This document shows positions 16,920 through 23,947 of a stretch of 30,912 bases of DNA, one piece after another. Position numbers and translations under genes: made by a program. Source of the DNA: JARIHD01 sp036392795 (lineage in GTDB: Bacteria > Patescibacteriota > Saccharimonadia > Saccharimonadales > UBA4665); the NCBI GenBank assembly GCA_036392795.1, contig DASVXH010000026.1:1-30912 (forward strand). The letters are read 5' to 3'. The first letter of the stretch is position 1; each line of letters starts with the position of its first letter. The notes under the pieces were generated by a model. It was not told the DNA's origin. It searched no databases and was given only the letters and a program-made list of their open reading frames with translations.

Positions 16920-18569
16920 ATGGACGATTTTAAACAGGCCTTAACGGCGGCTGGCTTTGCCGGTGAATTCCTGGATGATGCTACCAGTAAAGATTTCTAC
17001 AGTCATGATGCCAGTTTGTTTGAAATCAGGCCGCAGCTAATTGTCTGTCCAAAAGACAGTGACGATGTGCAGCGATTGGTGGCCGTAGCCACTACATTTA
17101 AAAAGAAACTGCCCTCATTATCGCTCACGGCCCGGTCGGCCGGCACCGATATGTCCGGAGGTGCGGTTAATGACTCGATCATCGTTGATTTTAACAAGCA
17201 TTTTAACAAGATTATCGACGTGAACGCCGCTGAGGCGCATGCACAGCCCGGTGTTTTTTATCGCGATTTCGAAAAAGCAACGCTGGAATACAAGGCACTT
17301 ATGCCCTCCTACCCTGCCTCGCGTGATCTTTGTACTATCGGGGGGATGGTGGCCAATAATTCGGGTGGTGAAAAATCTTTGGAATATGGCAAGACGATTG
17401 ATTTTGTTAATGAGCTGCGTGTCGTGTTCGCCGACGGTAAGGAATATACGGTGCGGCCGCTTACAAAAGCTCAATTGGTTAAAAAAATGGCTCAAGGCAA
17501 TTATGAGGGCAATATTTATAAAGGAATTTTTAACCTGATCGAAAAAAATTATGACGAGATCAAGGCTGCAAAACCCAGAGTTAGTAAAAACTCCATGGGC
17601 TACAATATCTGGGACGTCTGGGACCGAAAAACTGGTATTTTTGACCTATCCAAACTAATTATTGGGTCGCAAGGTACGCTTGGGTTTGTGACCGATATCA
17701 AATTTCGCTTGGTGCCCAAACGCGATTATACCGGACTGCTGGTCTGTTTTATGAAAGATATTGCGCCTTTGGGCGACGTAATTAATAAGGTGTTAACGCA
17801 CAAGCCTGCCACGTTCGAATCATTTGACGACCAAACGTTGTACCTGTCGATTCGCTTTTTGCCCTCGTTCCGCAAATACTTGGGTACGTGGGGACTGATA
17901 AAATTGATGTTCAGTCTGATTCCGGACGGCCTGATGCTGCTGCGCGGTATCCCCAAGCTAATTTTAATGGTCGAGTTTAACGGCAATTCCCAGGCCGAAG
18001 TCGAACAAAAAATCGATGCCTTACGCGCCGACCTAAGACCCTACGGCATGGCCATGGAGCGCGACGAAACGGCCGCCAAAAGCCAGAAGTTTTGGATTAT
18101 GCGCCGTCAGAGTTTTAACCTGCTGCGCAGCAAGGTCAAGGACAAGCACACTGCCCCGTTTATTGACGACCTAGTGGTTAATCCGCCGCACCTGCCCGAA
18201 TTTTTGCCCCGCCTACGCGCGATTATTAAAAAGTACAAACTAAATGCCACTATCGCCGGCCACATGGGCGACGGCAATTTTCACATAATCCCCTTAATGA
18301 AAATTGAGGATCCGGCCGAGAAAAACAAGATCCTGCCCGCCATGGAAGAAGTGGATGATCTGGTGTTGCACTACGGCGGATCCTTGTCCGGCGAACACAA
18401 CGATGGTCTGGTGCGCGGTCCCTGGTTAAAAGAGCAATTCGGCGAGCATATCGTAGCGATTTTCCGCCAGGCAAAATATATTTGCGACCCCCAAAACATT
18501 TTTAACCCACACAAAAAAGCCGACGCCGACTGGGACTACAGCTATAAGCACATTCGGGACCATTTTTAA
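16920..18569 (+). CDS. FAD-linked 2-hydroxyacid dehydrogenase (D-lactate/glycolate type)
   Basis: A 549-residue flavoprotein of the GlcD/Dld family, with a FAD_binding_4 domain and a FAD-oxidase C domain. It oxidises a 2-hydroxyacid such as D-lactate or glycolate to the 2-oxoacid and passes electrons to the quinone pool or another carrier. Seen: TARSAGTDMSGGAVND near residue 67 (FAD pyrophosphate loop), TIGGMVANNSGGEKSLEYG, GSQGTLGFVTDI, then AGHMGDGNFH near 445, SGEHNDGLVRGPWL and the terminal FNPHKK. The C-terminal iron-sulfur half found in the larger YdiJ-like fusions is absent, and no partner iron-sulfur subunit is adjacent. It lies next to the oxidase genes, so feeding electrons to bo3 is likely. 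The exact substrate cannot be read. No Shine-Dalgarno sequence is seen. Confidence 0.82.
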   Translation: MDDFKQALTAAGFAGEFLDDATSKDFYSHDASLFEIRPQLIVCPKDSDDVQRLVAVATTFKKKLPSLSLTARSAGTDMSGGAVNDSIIVDFNKHFNKIIDVNAAEAHAQPGVFYRDFEKATLEYKALMPSYPASRDLCTIGGMVANNSGGEKSLEYGKTIDFVNELRVVFADGKEYTVRPLTKAQLVKKMAQGNYEGNIYKGIFNLIEKNYDEIKAAKPRVSKNSMGYNIWDVWDRKTGIFDLSKLIIGSQGTLGFVTDIKFRLVPKRDYTGLLVCFMKDIAPLGDVINKVLTHKPATFESFDDQTLYLSIRFLPSFRKYLGTWGLIKLMFSLIPDGLMLLRGIPKLILMVEFNGNSQAEVEQKIDALRADLRPYGMAMERDETAAKSQKFWIMRRQSFNLLRSKVKDKHTAPFIDDLVVNPPHLPEFLPRLRAIIKKYKLNATIAGHMGDGNFHIIPLMKIEDPAEKNKILPAMEEVDDLVLHYGGSLSGEHNDGLVRGPWLKEQFGEHIVAIFRQAKYICDPQNIFNPHKKADADWDYSYKHIRDHF

Positions 18570-18690
18570 TATTGATTAGTCCTAGCTAAATTTTTAGTGC
18601 GCGTGTGCATATGACCGATTCCACTGAGAGAAGCAATGGTGAATCCATGGGCAAAACCCTGGCGCGCATACTTGACTCCCGCCCAGATGG

Positions 18691-18957
18691 CTATTCTTTT
18701 ATTTTGGTAGACTGAGCGGCGAGTTTGCGCTGCGTAGCAATCAAGCCCACACCAACGCCGACCGTATAGAATAGTCCGACGAGACAGGTTTGGAGTATGT
18801 GTGACGAGCCGTTGATAACCAGATATGTGCCGGTAGCAAGCGTTGCGCTGAATAATCCATATGATCCATACAAAACGGTCCTTCCGGGCCGCATAAATGC
18901 GTACGTGGTTGCAGCGATACTAGTGAGAGCAATCAAAATATGAGCGAGTAATATCAT
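18691..18957 (-). CDS. Small three-helix membrane protein downstream of cyoE
   Basis: An 88-residue protein with three hydrophobic segments (about 1-20, 28-47 and 52-76) and a basic tail (RKLAAQSTKIKE). No family is recognised. An upstream TTG would extend it into cyoE, but a TATAAT exactly six bases before the ATG at 18957 favours the shorter, leaderless form. The position directly after cyoE suggests a function in oxidase assembly or heme handling; this is inference from context only. Confidence 0.65.
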   Translation of the reverse strand: MILLAHILIALTSIAATTYAFMRPGRTVLYGSYGLFSATLATGTYLVINGSSHILQTCLVGLFYTVGVGVGLIATQRKLAAQSTKIKE

Positions 18958-18963
18958 GAGCGT

Positions 18964-18993
18964 ATTATACAGCAAGGAGACTACGGCAGCCAA
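18964..18993 (-). promoter_or_regulatory. Promoter of the small membrane protein gene
   Basis: On the minus strand TTGGCT (18988-18993) and TATAAT (18964-18969) are 18 bases apart, with the ATG six bases after the -10 box. The -35 box lies inside the cyoE coding end. Confidence 0.5.
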
Positions 18994-19847
18994 AAATTGA
19001 CCGCAATCATCAAACTAAAAGCTAACAGGACGATCAAAGAGTACAAAAACATGCCCTTGGCCCAAGCAATGCTATCTTTGGCCTTGAAGCCTTGTACTCC
19101 GCGAACAAGCCAGAAGACACCGAGTCCGGACATAATAATCAAATAACTATAGCCAGCATAGCCAGCCAGAAATAGCGCCACATTTCCTAGAATAAATGCT
19201 ACGACGTAAGCCAGAATATGAATCTTGGTCGTCTGGAGGCTACTTTTGACGGGCAAAACCGGCAGTCCGGCCGCCGCGTATTCGTCTCGCCGCCGCATGG
19301 CGATGGCATAGAAGTGCGGCATCTGCCAAAAGACCATAATAAGAAATAGCAGCACAGCGCCTTGGTCGATTACGGCCGTGTTGGCGGTATATCCCAAAAC
19401 AACCGGCATTGAACCGGCAATACTGCCCACGAGCGTGCCCTGGACCGAACGCCGCTTGCTATAGCCATACAGCACCACATAAGAGAACCAGGCAAAGAGT
19501 GCTAGCAATGTAGTTAGCGTATTGGTGAGCATGTATAAAACGACCGTGCCTGCTATGCCTAAGATTGTTGCAAACCCCAGTGCATGTCCAGTCGAAATAA
19601 CCCCTGTAACCAACGCCCGTTTTTTGGTTCGTGACATGTGTCTGTCGATATTGCGATCCAGATAATTGTTGGTTACACAGCCACTGGCGATCACTAAGGC
19701 AACACCTGCTACAACTCCCAAAAATCTCTGTAGATTAAAATCCCCGCCAAACGAGAACAAGAAGCCGCCGATTACCGTCAAGGTATTGCCATAAATAATG
19801 CCCGGCTTAGTCAGTCGGTAGTAGAGTTTTAGAGTTTTCATGTTCAT
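18981..19847 (-). CDS. cyoE: Protoheme IX farnesyltransferase (heme O synthase)
   Basis: A 288-residue UbiA-superfamily membrane prenyltransferase that attaches a farnesyl group to heme B to make the heme O needed by the bo3 oxidase. Seen: the Asp-rich first motif NNYLDRNIDRHMSRTKKRA at about 61-79, the second loop motif YSKRRSVQGTLVGSIAGSMP at about 129-148, and WQMPHFYAIAMRRRDEYAAAG in the middle; all are diagnostic of CyoE/CtaB. About nine membrane segments are visible. Two ATGs (19847 and 19841) are possible; a TATACT five bases before the first favours it or the second with a tiny leader. The gene is transcribed away from cyoABCD, with a 48-residue gene and a terminator in between. Confidence 0.92.
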   Translation of the reverse strand: MNMKTLKLYYRLTKPGIIYGNTLTVIGGFLFSFGGDFNLQRFLGVVAGVALVIASGCVTNNYLDRNIDRHMSRTKKRALVTGVISTGHALGFATILGIAGTVVLYMLTNTLTTLLALFAWFSYVVLYGYSKRRSVQGTLVGSIAGSMPVVLGYTANTAVIDQGAVLLFLIMVFWQMPHFYAIAMRRRDEYAAAGLPVLPVKSSLQTTKIHILAYVVAFILGNVALFLAGYAGYSYLIIMSGLGVFWLVRGVQGFKAKDSIAWAKGMFLYSLIVLLAFSLMIAVNFWLP

Positions 19848-19858
19848 ATTTTAGTATA
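19847..19858 (-). promoter_or_regulatory. -10 box TATACT of cyoE
   Basis: On the minus strand TATACT (19858-19853) is five bases from the first ATG and eleven from the second. It lies just beyond the terminator of the preceding small gene, so cyoE has its own promoter. Confidence 0.45.
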
Positions 19859-19884
19859 AATTAAGAGGATCGCGAGTTTATATA

Positions 19885-19917
19885 TAAAAAATGGACCGCC
19901 TTTTTTGGCGGTCCATT
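19885..19917 (-). terminator. Intrinsic terminator of the 48-residue gene
   Basis: A perfect 11-bp stem (AATGGACCGCC with GGCGGTCCATT, 19890-19900 and 19907-19917) with a six-base loop. Read on the minus strand it is followed by a T-run into TATATA. It ends the transcript of the small gene upstream and insulates cyoE. It is the strongest terminator in the window. Confidence 0.88.
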
Positions 19918-19968
19918 ATAGTCGTATGTTTGGAACGGTGTTTTCGTGTTTGCTCCAGTGGCGCTTGC

Positions 19969-20115
19969 CTAGATCATTTGCTGGCGGAGCCGGCGCCATT
20001 TGCGAATCTGCATTTTGGCAATTTTGTCGTCGGGTTGGTTTGTGTTGTAGTCGAGATCATCCAACTGGATAGTCGAGATTTGTGTTGGATGTGACAGGAT
20101 TTTAATTTTCTTCAT
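19969..20115 (-). CDS. Small basic-tailed protein, 48 residues
   Basis: A short gene, supported by three independent signals: AAGGGGG eight bases before the ATG, a promoter with TATAAA upstream, and a strong terminator about 50 bp after the stop. The peptide begins MKKIKILSHPTQISTIQ, has an acidic middle (LDDLDYN, QPDDKIAK) and a basic end (IRKWRRLRQQMI). No signal peptide, membrane segment or known family is seen. It sits alone between the divergent cyoE and cyoA genes. A small regulator or assembly factor is possible, but nothing in the sequence shows it. Confidence 0.65.
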   Translation of the reverse strand: MKKIKILSHPTQISTIQLDDLDYNTNQPDDKIAKMQIRKWRRLRQQMI

Positions 20116-20145
20116 TTTAGAATCCCCCTTACTGTTACCAGCCCT

Positions 20146-20175
20146 TTTATAGTAGTAGCCGAACCTGGGGACTAA
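20146..20175 (-). promoter_or_regulatory. Promoter of the 48-residue gene
   Basis: On the minus strand TTAGTC (20170-20175) and TATAAA (20146-20151) are 18 bases apart. The predicted leader of about 25 bases contains the Shine-Dalgarno sequence AAGGGGG at 20124-20130. Confidence 0.4.
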
Positions 20176-20243
20176 CTGTAAAGATTCTCACGTGCGCAGC
20201 GTATTTAAAATCACGTTAATAATTCATGGTAGTATGGCTATTT

Positions 20244-20280
20244 TTGATGATATCAACCCTATTAATTGCCTGTAATTAAT
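20244..20280. repeat. Two AT-rich dyads upstream of cyoA
   Basis: TTGAT-GAT-ATCAA at 20244-20256 and ATTAATT-GCCTGT-AATTAAT at 20261-20280. Both are perfect dyads within the divergent intergenic region, 40-80 bases before the cyoA -10 box. They are possible operator sites; AT-rich chance palindromes are the alternative. Confidence 0.3.
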
Positions 20281-20294
20281 GGTCCCCGGAACTT

Positions 20295-20326
20295 CCGACA
20301 TGCCACCGGCGCAGGCATGCTATAGT
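20295..20326 (+). promoter_or_regulatory. cyoA promoter with centred dyad and long spacer
   Basis: The -10 box TATAGT lies at 20321-20326. The best -35 match, CCGACA (20295-20300), is 20 bases away, longer than normal. The spacer is filled by a 21-bp dyad, CATGCC-N9-GGCATG (20299-20319), centred almost exactly in the spacer. This geometry is that of promoters activated by MerR-family regulators. No such regulator is encoded in the window. Confidence 0.4.
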
Positions 20327-20334
20327 AATAGATA

Positions 20335-20382
20335 ATGAATACGTCGACATCCTATCGGAATCAGGGTAATGCCGAAAAATAG
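20335..20382 (+). CDS. Possible 15-residue leader peptide overlapping cyoA
   Basis: An ATG eight bases after the cyoA -10 box opens a 15-codon frame (MNTSTSYRNQGNAEK) that stops at 20380-20382, after the cyoA start at 20369 in another frame. If the transcript begins near 20333, this ATG is at the very 5' end and ribosomes could reach cyoA by termination and restart. No Shine-Dalgarno sequence is present. It may be chance. Confidence 0.3.
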   Translation: MNTSTSYRNQGNAEK

Positions 20383-21280
20383 GAAAAAAAATGGTCACGG
20401 CGGAATAGTCGGGGGACTTTTTCTTGTACTATTGAGTTTGACGTTGCTTATTGCGACGCTGCTACATGGCAATAATATTGCTTTGTTTAACCCAAAAGGC
20501 ATGATTGCTCACGAGCAGCTGCGTTTGATGATTCTTGTGGTGAGTATATTGCTTATCATCGCTATACCAACACTGACCCTGCTCTTTTTTACCGCCTGGA
20601 GATATCGGGAATCAAATACTAAATCAACGCACGATCCAAATGTCCGTCATAACAAATTAATTGATGTGGGAATGTGGCTGATCCCCAGTAGCTTCATGGC
20701 TGTGCTTGCCTTGATTATGTGGCCCGCTACTCACCGGCTCGAGCCGCAAAAAGCTATACATCCTGATGCCAAGCCGCTCACCGTCCAAGTTGTGTCGATG
20801 CGCTGGAAGTGGCTTTTTATTTATCCGGAGCAACGCATTGCAACAGTCAATTACCTACAAATTCCCGCACATACACCAATCCGGTTTGACCTGACGGCCG
20901 ATAATGCCCCGATGAGTTCGTTTTGGATTCCGAATCTTGCGGGCATGCTGTATACAATGACCGGACATACCAATCGGCTGAATCTTGTCGCCGACACCCC
21001 AGGGGATTATCCCGGTAGTTCGGCAGAGATAAACGGTGCCGGTTTTGCCGGAATGAAATTCACCACCAAGGTTAGCTCACACGCAGATTTTGACCGCTGG
21101 GTAGGCGGAGTCCAGGCGTCCGGCAAAACGCTTGATACCACCGAATATGAAAGATTATTAGAACCCAGTGAAAACAATCCGGCGGCACTCTATGTTACTC
21201 CCAATCCGGATATTTATGATAAAGTACTTATGAAATATACGGGGCCTGGGGGTCACATGCACCACGGGATGCACTACTGA
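20369..21280 (+). CDS. cyoA: Cytochrome bo3 quinol oxidase subunit II
   Basis: 303 residues. Two membrane helices (about 13-33 and 52-74) precede a cupredoxin-fold outer domain. Seen: MRWKWLFIYPEQRIATVNYLQ positions 144-164, SSFWIPNLAGMLYTMTGHT near 190-208, and GAGFAGMKF, where a cytochrome c oxidase would have CuA-binding cysteines. Their absence marks it as a quinol oxidase. Unlike E. coli CyoA there is no lipobox cysteine near the N-terminus, so it is not a lipoprotein. The E. coli K-channel glutamate E89 aligns with an aspartate in IDVGMW. The C-terminus is rich in His and Met (GHMHHGMHY), as in E. coli. CAGGG lies close before the ATG. The stop overlaps the cyoB start by one base. Confidence 0.93.
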   Translation: MPKNRKKNGHGGIVGGLFLVLLSLTLLIATLLHGNNIALFNPKGMIAHEQLRLMILVVSILLIIAIPTLTLLFFTAWRYRESNTKSTHDPNVRHNKLIDVGMWLIPSSFMAVLALIMWPATHRLEPQKAIHPDAKPLTVQVVSMRWKWLFIYPEQRIATVNYLQIPAHTPIRFDLTADNAPMSSFWIPNLAGMLYTMTGHTNRLNLVADTPGDYPGSSAEINGAGFAGMKFTTKVSSHADFDRWVGGVQASGKTLDTTEYERLLEPSENNPAALYVTPNPDIYDKVLMKYTGPGGHMHHGMHY

Positions 21281-23364
21281 TGAGAGAGCTACTTTTAGGA
21301 AAATTAGACGCACATGCGTTGCCGCACGAATGGTTTACCATCGCCGGAACGGCAGCGTTTATTTTGCTTGCACTGCTTATTGTCGGAGTGCTGACGTGGA
21401 AGAAGCGTTGGACGTGGCTGTGGAAAGAATGGCTTACATCTGTCGATCCCAAGAAAATCGGGATTATGTATTTTATTGTAGCAGGGTTTATGCTTTTGCG
21501 AGGTGGTCTGGATGCGATCATGATCTGGCTGCAGCAGGCCTTGTCGTCAGGCGCTTCACACGGATATCTCTCGGCGGATCATTTCCAACAAATATTCACA
21601 GCTCATGGCAATATTATGGTCTTCTTTGTGGCCATGGCTTTTATTTTTGGGCTAATCAACTACATCGTGCCGTTGCAAATTGGGGCGCGTGACCTGGCGT
21701 CACCTTTTCTAAATACCTTGGGATTTTGGCTCTACGTGGCGGGAGTCGTTATGGTTAACATGTTTTTTGCATTAGGTGGAGAATACGCTGCAACGGGTTG
21801 GTTGGCCATTGCTCCACTCTCTGGGACTGAATTTAGTCCAGGGGTGGGTGTTGATTATTGGATATGGAGTTTGCAGATATCGGGGGTTGGCACGACGCTG
21901 GCGGCAATTAACTTTATTATGACCATTTTAAAAATGCGTGCTCCCGGTATGACCCTATGGAAGATGCCGATGTTCACCTGGGGGTCGCTGTGTAGCATGA
22001 TTATGGCCGTCATGGTCTTTCCTTTGCTTACTGCGACCCTCTTTTTGCTCTTTTTGGATCGCTATTTTGGGATGCATTTCTTTACAACGGATCTTGGCGG
22101 TAACGCCATGATGTATACCAATCTCATTTGGATGTGGGGGCACCCGGAGGTGTATATTCTGATGCTGCCTGCATTTGGTGTGTTTTCCGAGGTTGTTTCA
22201 ACGTTCAGCAGGAAGCGAATTGCCCACTATACTTCCAATGTCTTGGGCATGCTGGGTGTTTCATTATTTGCTCTTTCGGTGTGGCTGCATCATTTCTTTA
22301 CGATGGGCGCGGGTGCAAACGTTAACGCGTTCTTTGGAGTAATGACGATGATTATTGCCATACCGACCTCTGTGCTGGTATTTACTTGGATCGCTACCAT
22401 GCACAAAGGCCGGATACGATTTAATACGCCGATGTTGTGGTTCCTGGGTTTTATTGGTGTATTTGCAGTCGGCGGAATGGCTGGCGTTCTGTTGGCGGTG
22501 CCACCGGCTGATTTCCAGTTGCATAACAGTTTGTTTTTAGTGGCGCATTTTCACACTATGGTAATAGGCGGCGTCTTATTTGGTATTTTTGCCGGAATAA
22601 ACTATTGGTTTCCAAAAATCGCCGGATTTCGGCTGAACGAGCGGATTGGTCGATATGCGTTTTGGTGCTGGATCGTTGGTTTTTGTATGTCGTTTATTCC
22701 TATGTATACACTGGGTATTATGGGGGCTACGCGAAGGCTTGATCACTACGATGCTTCGACCGGGTGGCAGCCATTTTACGTGCTGATGTTGATTGGTGGA
22801 ATTATTATCATGATCGGTGTGGCGTTACAGGTGGTGCAGATTGTCGCCAGTGTCATGCAAAAACGGCGTCTGCAAGATGTCACGGGCGATCCCTGGGATG
22901 GGCGAACGTTGGAGTGGGCGACATCGAGTCCCCCGCCCTCTTACAACTTGGCCGTAATTCCCGAAGTGACGGCTCGAGATGCGTTCTTTGAATTCAAGCA
23001 GCGTGGCGGACTGCCAAAGGCCCGGTACGAAGATATTCGAATGCCTAGGAACACTGCCGCCGGTATCTATATATCCGCGTTTGCCTTTGCCGCCGGGTTT
23101 GCGTTTGTGTGGCATATTAATTGGCTGGCCGTGGTTAGTATAATTGGTATCATAGTGTGCTTTATTGTCCGGACCTTTAACGACGACATAGAATACACGC
23201 TTACTGCTGCTGAGATTGAAAGAATAGAAACAAGTCGAACAAAGAGTGTGCATCCGTCCCCTGCAAAAGACGGCGAAGACATGGGGCTATGGGAGTTTAT
23301 AAAAATTGTTATTCGCTGGGCTCTAGGGCTTATTGGTATTAAGCGGGGGTCGCATGGCAACTGA
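21280..23364 (+). CDS. cyoB: Cytochrome bo3 quinol oxidase subunit I
   Basis: 694 residues, the catalytic heme-copper subunit that oxidises quinol, reduces O2 to water and pumps protons. Ligands are intact: low-spin heme b His109 and His425, heme o3 His423, CuB His288, His337 and His338, with Tyr292 in the HPEVY motif. Quinol-site residues Arg74, Asp78, His101 and Gln104 are kept, as are D-channel Asp138 and Glu290 and the heme-propionate arginines (TRRL). These align with E. coli at a constant offset of three or four. The K-channel lysine (E. coli Lys362) is Leu366: IPTSVLVF instead of IPTGVKIF, codon CTG at 22375-22377. That residue is normally essential in A-type oxidases. The start overlaps the cyoA stop (TGATG), so translation is coupled. 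About 15 membrane helices. Confidence 0.97.
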   Translation: MRELLLGKLDAHALPHEWFTIAGTAAFILLALLIVGVLTWKKRWTWLWKEWLTSVDPKKIGIMYFIVAGFMLLRGGLDAIMIWLQQALSSGASHGYLSADHFQQIFTAHGNIMVFFVAMAFIFGLINYIVPLQIGARDLASPFLNTLGFWLYVAGVVMVNMFFALGGEYAATGWLAIAPLSGTEFSPGVGVDYWIWSLQISGVGTTLAAINFIMTILKMRAPGMTLWKMPMFTWGSLCSMIMAVMVFPLLTATLFLLFLDRYFGMHFFTTDLGGNAMMYTNLIWMWGHPEVYILMLPAFGVFSEVVSTFSRKRIAHYTSNVLGMLGVSLFALSVWLHHFFTMGAGANVNAFFGVMTMIIAIPTSVLVFTWIATMHKGRIRFNTPMLWFLGFIGVFAVGGMAGVLLAVPPADFQLHNSLFLVAHFHTMVIGGVLFGIFAGINYWFPKIAGFRLNERIGRYAFWCWIVGFCMSFIPMYTLGIMGATRRLDHYDASTGWQPFYVLMLIGGIIIMIGVALQVVQIVASVMQKRRLQDVTGDPWDGRTLEWATSSPPPSYNLAVIPEVTARDAFFEFKQRGGLPKARYEDIRMPRNTAAGIYISAFAFAAGFAFVWHINWLAVVSIIGIIVCFIVRTFNDDIEYTLTAAEIERIETSRTKSVHPSPAKDGEDMGLWEFIKIVIRWALGLIGIKRGSHGN

Positions 23365-23947
23365 ACACCAGATTGAAGACCACGAGGCGCAGGCGAACGA
23401 TAGGATCGGTTTTGGCTTTTGGGTGTATCTAATGACCGACCTACTGATGTTTGCGGTGCTCTTTGCTACGTTTGCGGTGCTGCGGGGCAGTACGTTTGGC
23501 GGTCCAGCGCACAATGAGCTTTTTAGTCTTCCTCTGGCTTTGTCCGAAACGCTTATACTGCTAACAAGCAGTTTTACGGTAGGAATCGGTATGCTTGCGG
23601 CCCACCGAGGCAGCAAAAATCAGGTACTGGCATGGTTTGGTATTACATTTTTGCTGGGGCTGGTTTTCCTGGGTTTGGAGCTAAAAGAGTTTGCCGAATT
23701 CATCCATGAGGGCCATACCTGGCAAAGTAATGCGTCTCTTTCGGCATTCTTTACGCTCGTGGGCACCCATGGATTGCATATAACTTCTGGCCTAATATGG
23801 ATGGGAACCGCCTTGGTATTTATCTGGCGACGTGGACTAAATGCACCCTTAGTACGAAAACTGACGCTACTCAGCCTTTTCTGGCACTTTCTTGATATTG
23901 TTTGGATCTTTATATTTACCATTGTGTATTTAATGGCATTCGTATGA
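23354..23947 (+). CDS. cyoC: Cytochrome bo3 quinol oxidase subunit III
   Basis: 197 residues with five membrane helices, as in E. coli CyoC (204). Seen: GFWVYLMTDLLMFAVLFATF at about 18-37, LSETLILLTSSFTVG, LGLELKEF with the conserved glutamate, HTWQSN, LVGTHGLHITSGL and the final FWHFLDIVWIFIFTIVYL helix. It stabilises subunit I and lacks metal ligands. The ATG at 23354 is chosen over a TTG seven codons upstream because GGGGG precedes it; it overlaps the end of cyoB by 11 bp. Its stop overlaps the cyoD start as ATGA. Confidence 0.94.
   Translation: MATEHQIEDHEAQANDRIGFGFWVYLMTDLLMFAVLFATFAVLRGSTFGGPAHNELFSLPLALSETLILLTSSFTVGIGMLAAHRGSKNQVLAWFGITFLLGLVFLGLELKEFAEFIHEGHTWQSNASLSAFFTLVGTHGLHITSGLIWMGTALVFIWRRGLNAPLVRKLTLLSLFWHFLDIVWIFIFTIVYLMAFV

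Noticed and set aside
16888..16944. 18-residue ORF overlapping the start of the FAD dehydrogenase
   Set aside because: Resembles the leader-ORF pattern at cyoA, but no suitably placed -10 box precedes it.
18611..18715. 34-codon plus-strand ORF between the FAD dehydrogenase and the small membrane protein
   Set aside because: No Shine-Dalgarno sequence or -10 box at a useful distance, and it overlaps the 3' end of a better-supported gene.
20369..21280. Cytochrome c oxidase (caa3 or aa3) instead of quinol oxidase
   Set aside because: CuA cysteines are absent from subunit II and all four quinol-site residues are present in subunit I.
22825..23253. 142-codon ORF antisense to cyoB
   Set aside because: It lies wholly opposite strongly conserved cyoB sequence, has no start signal and no family pattern.
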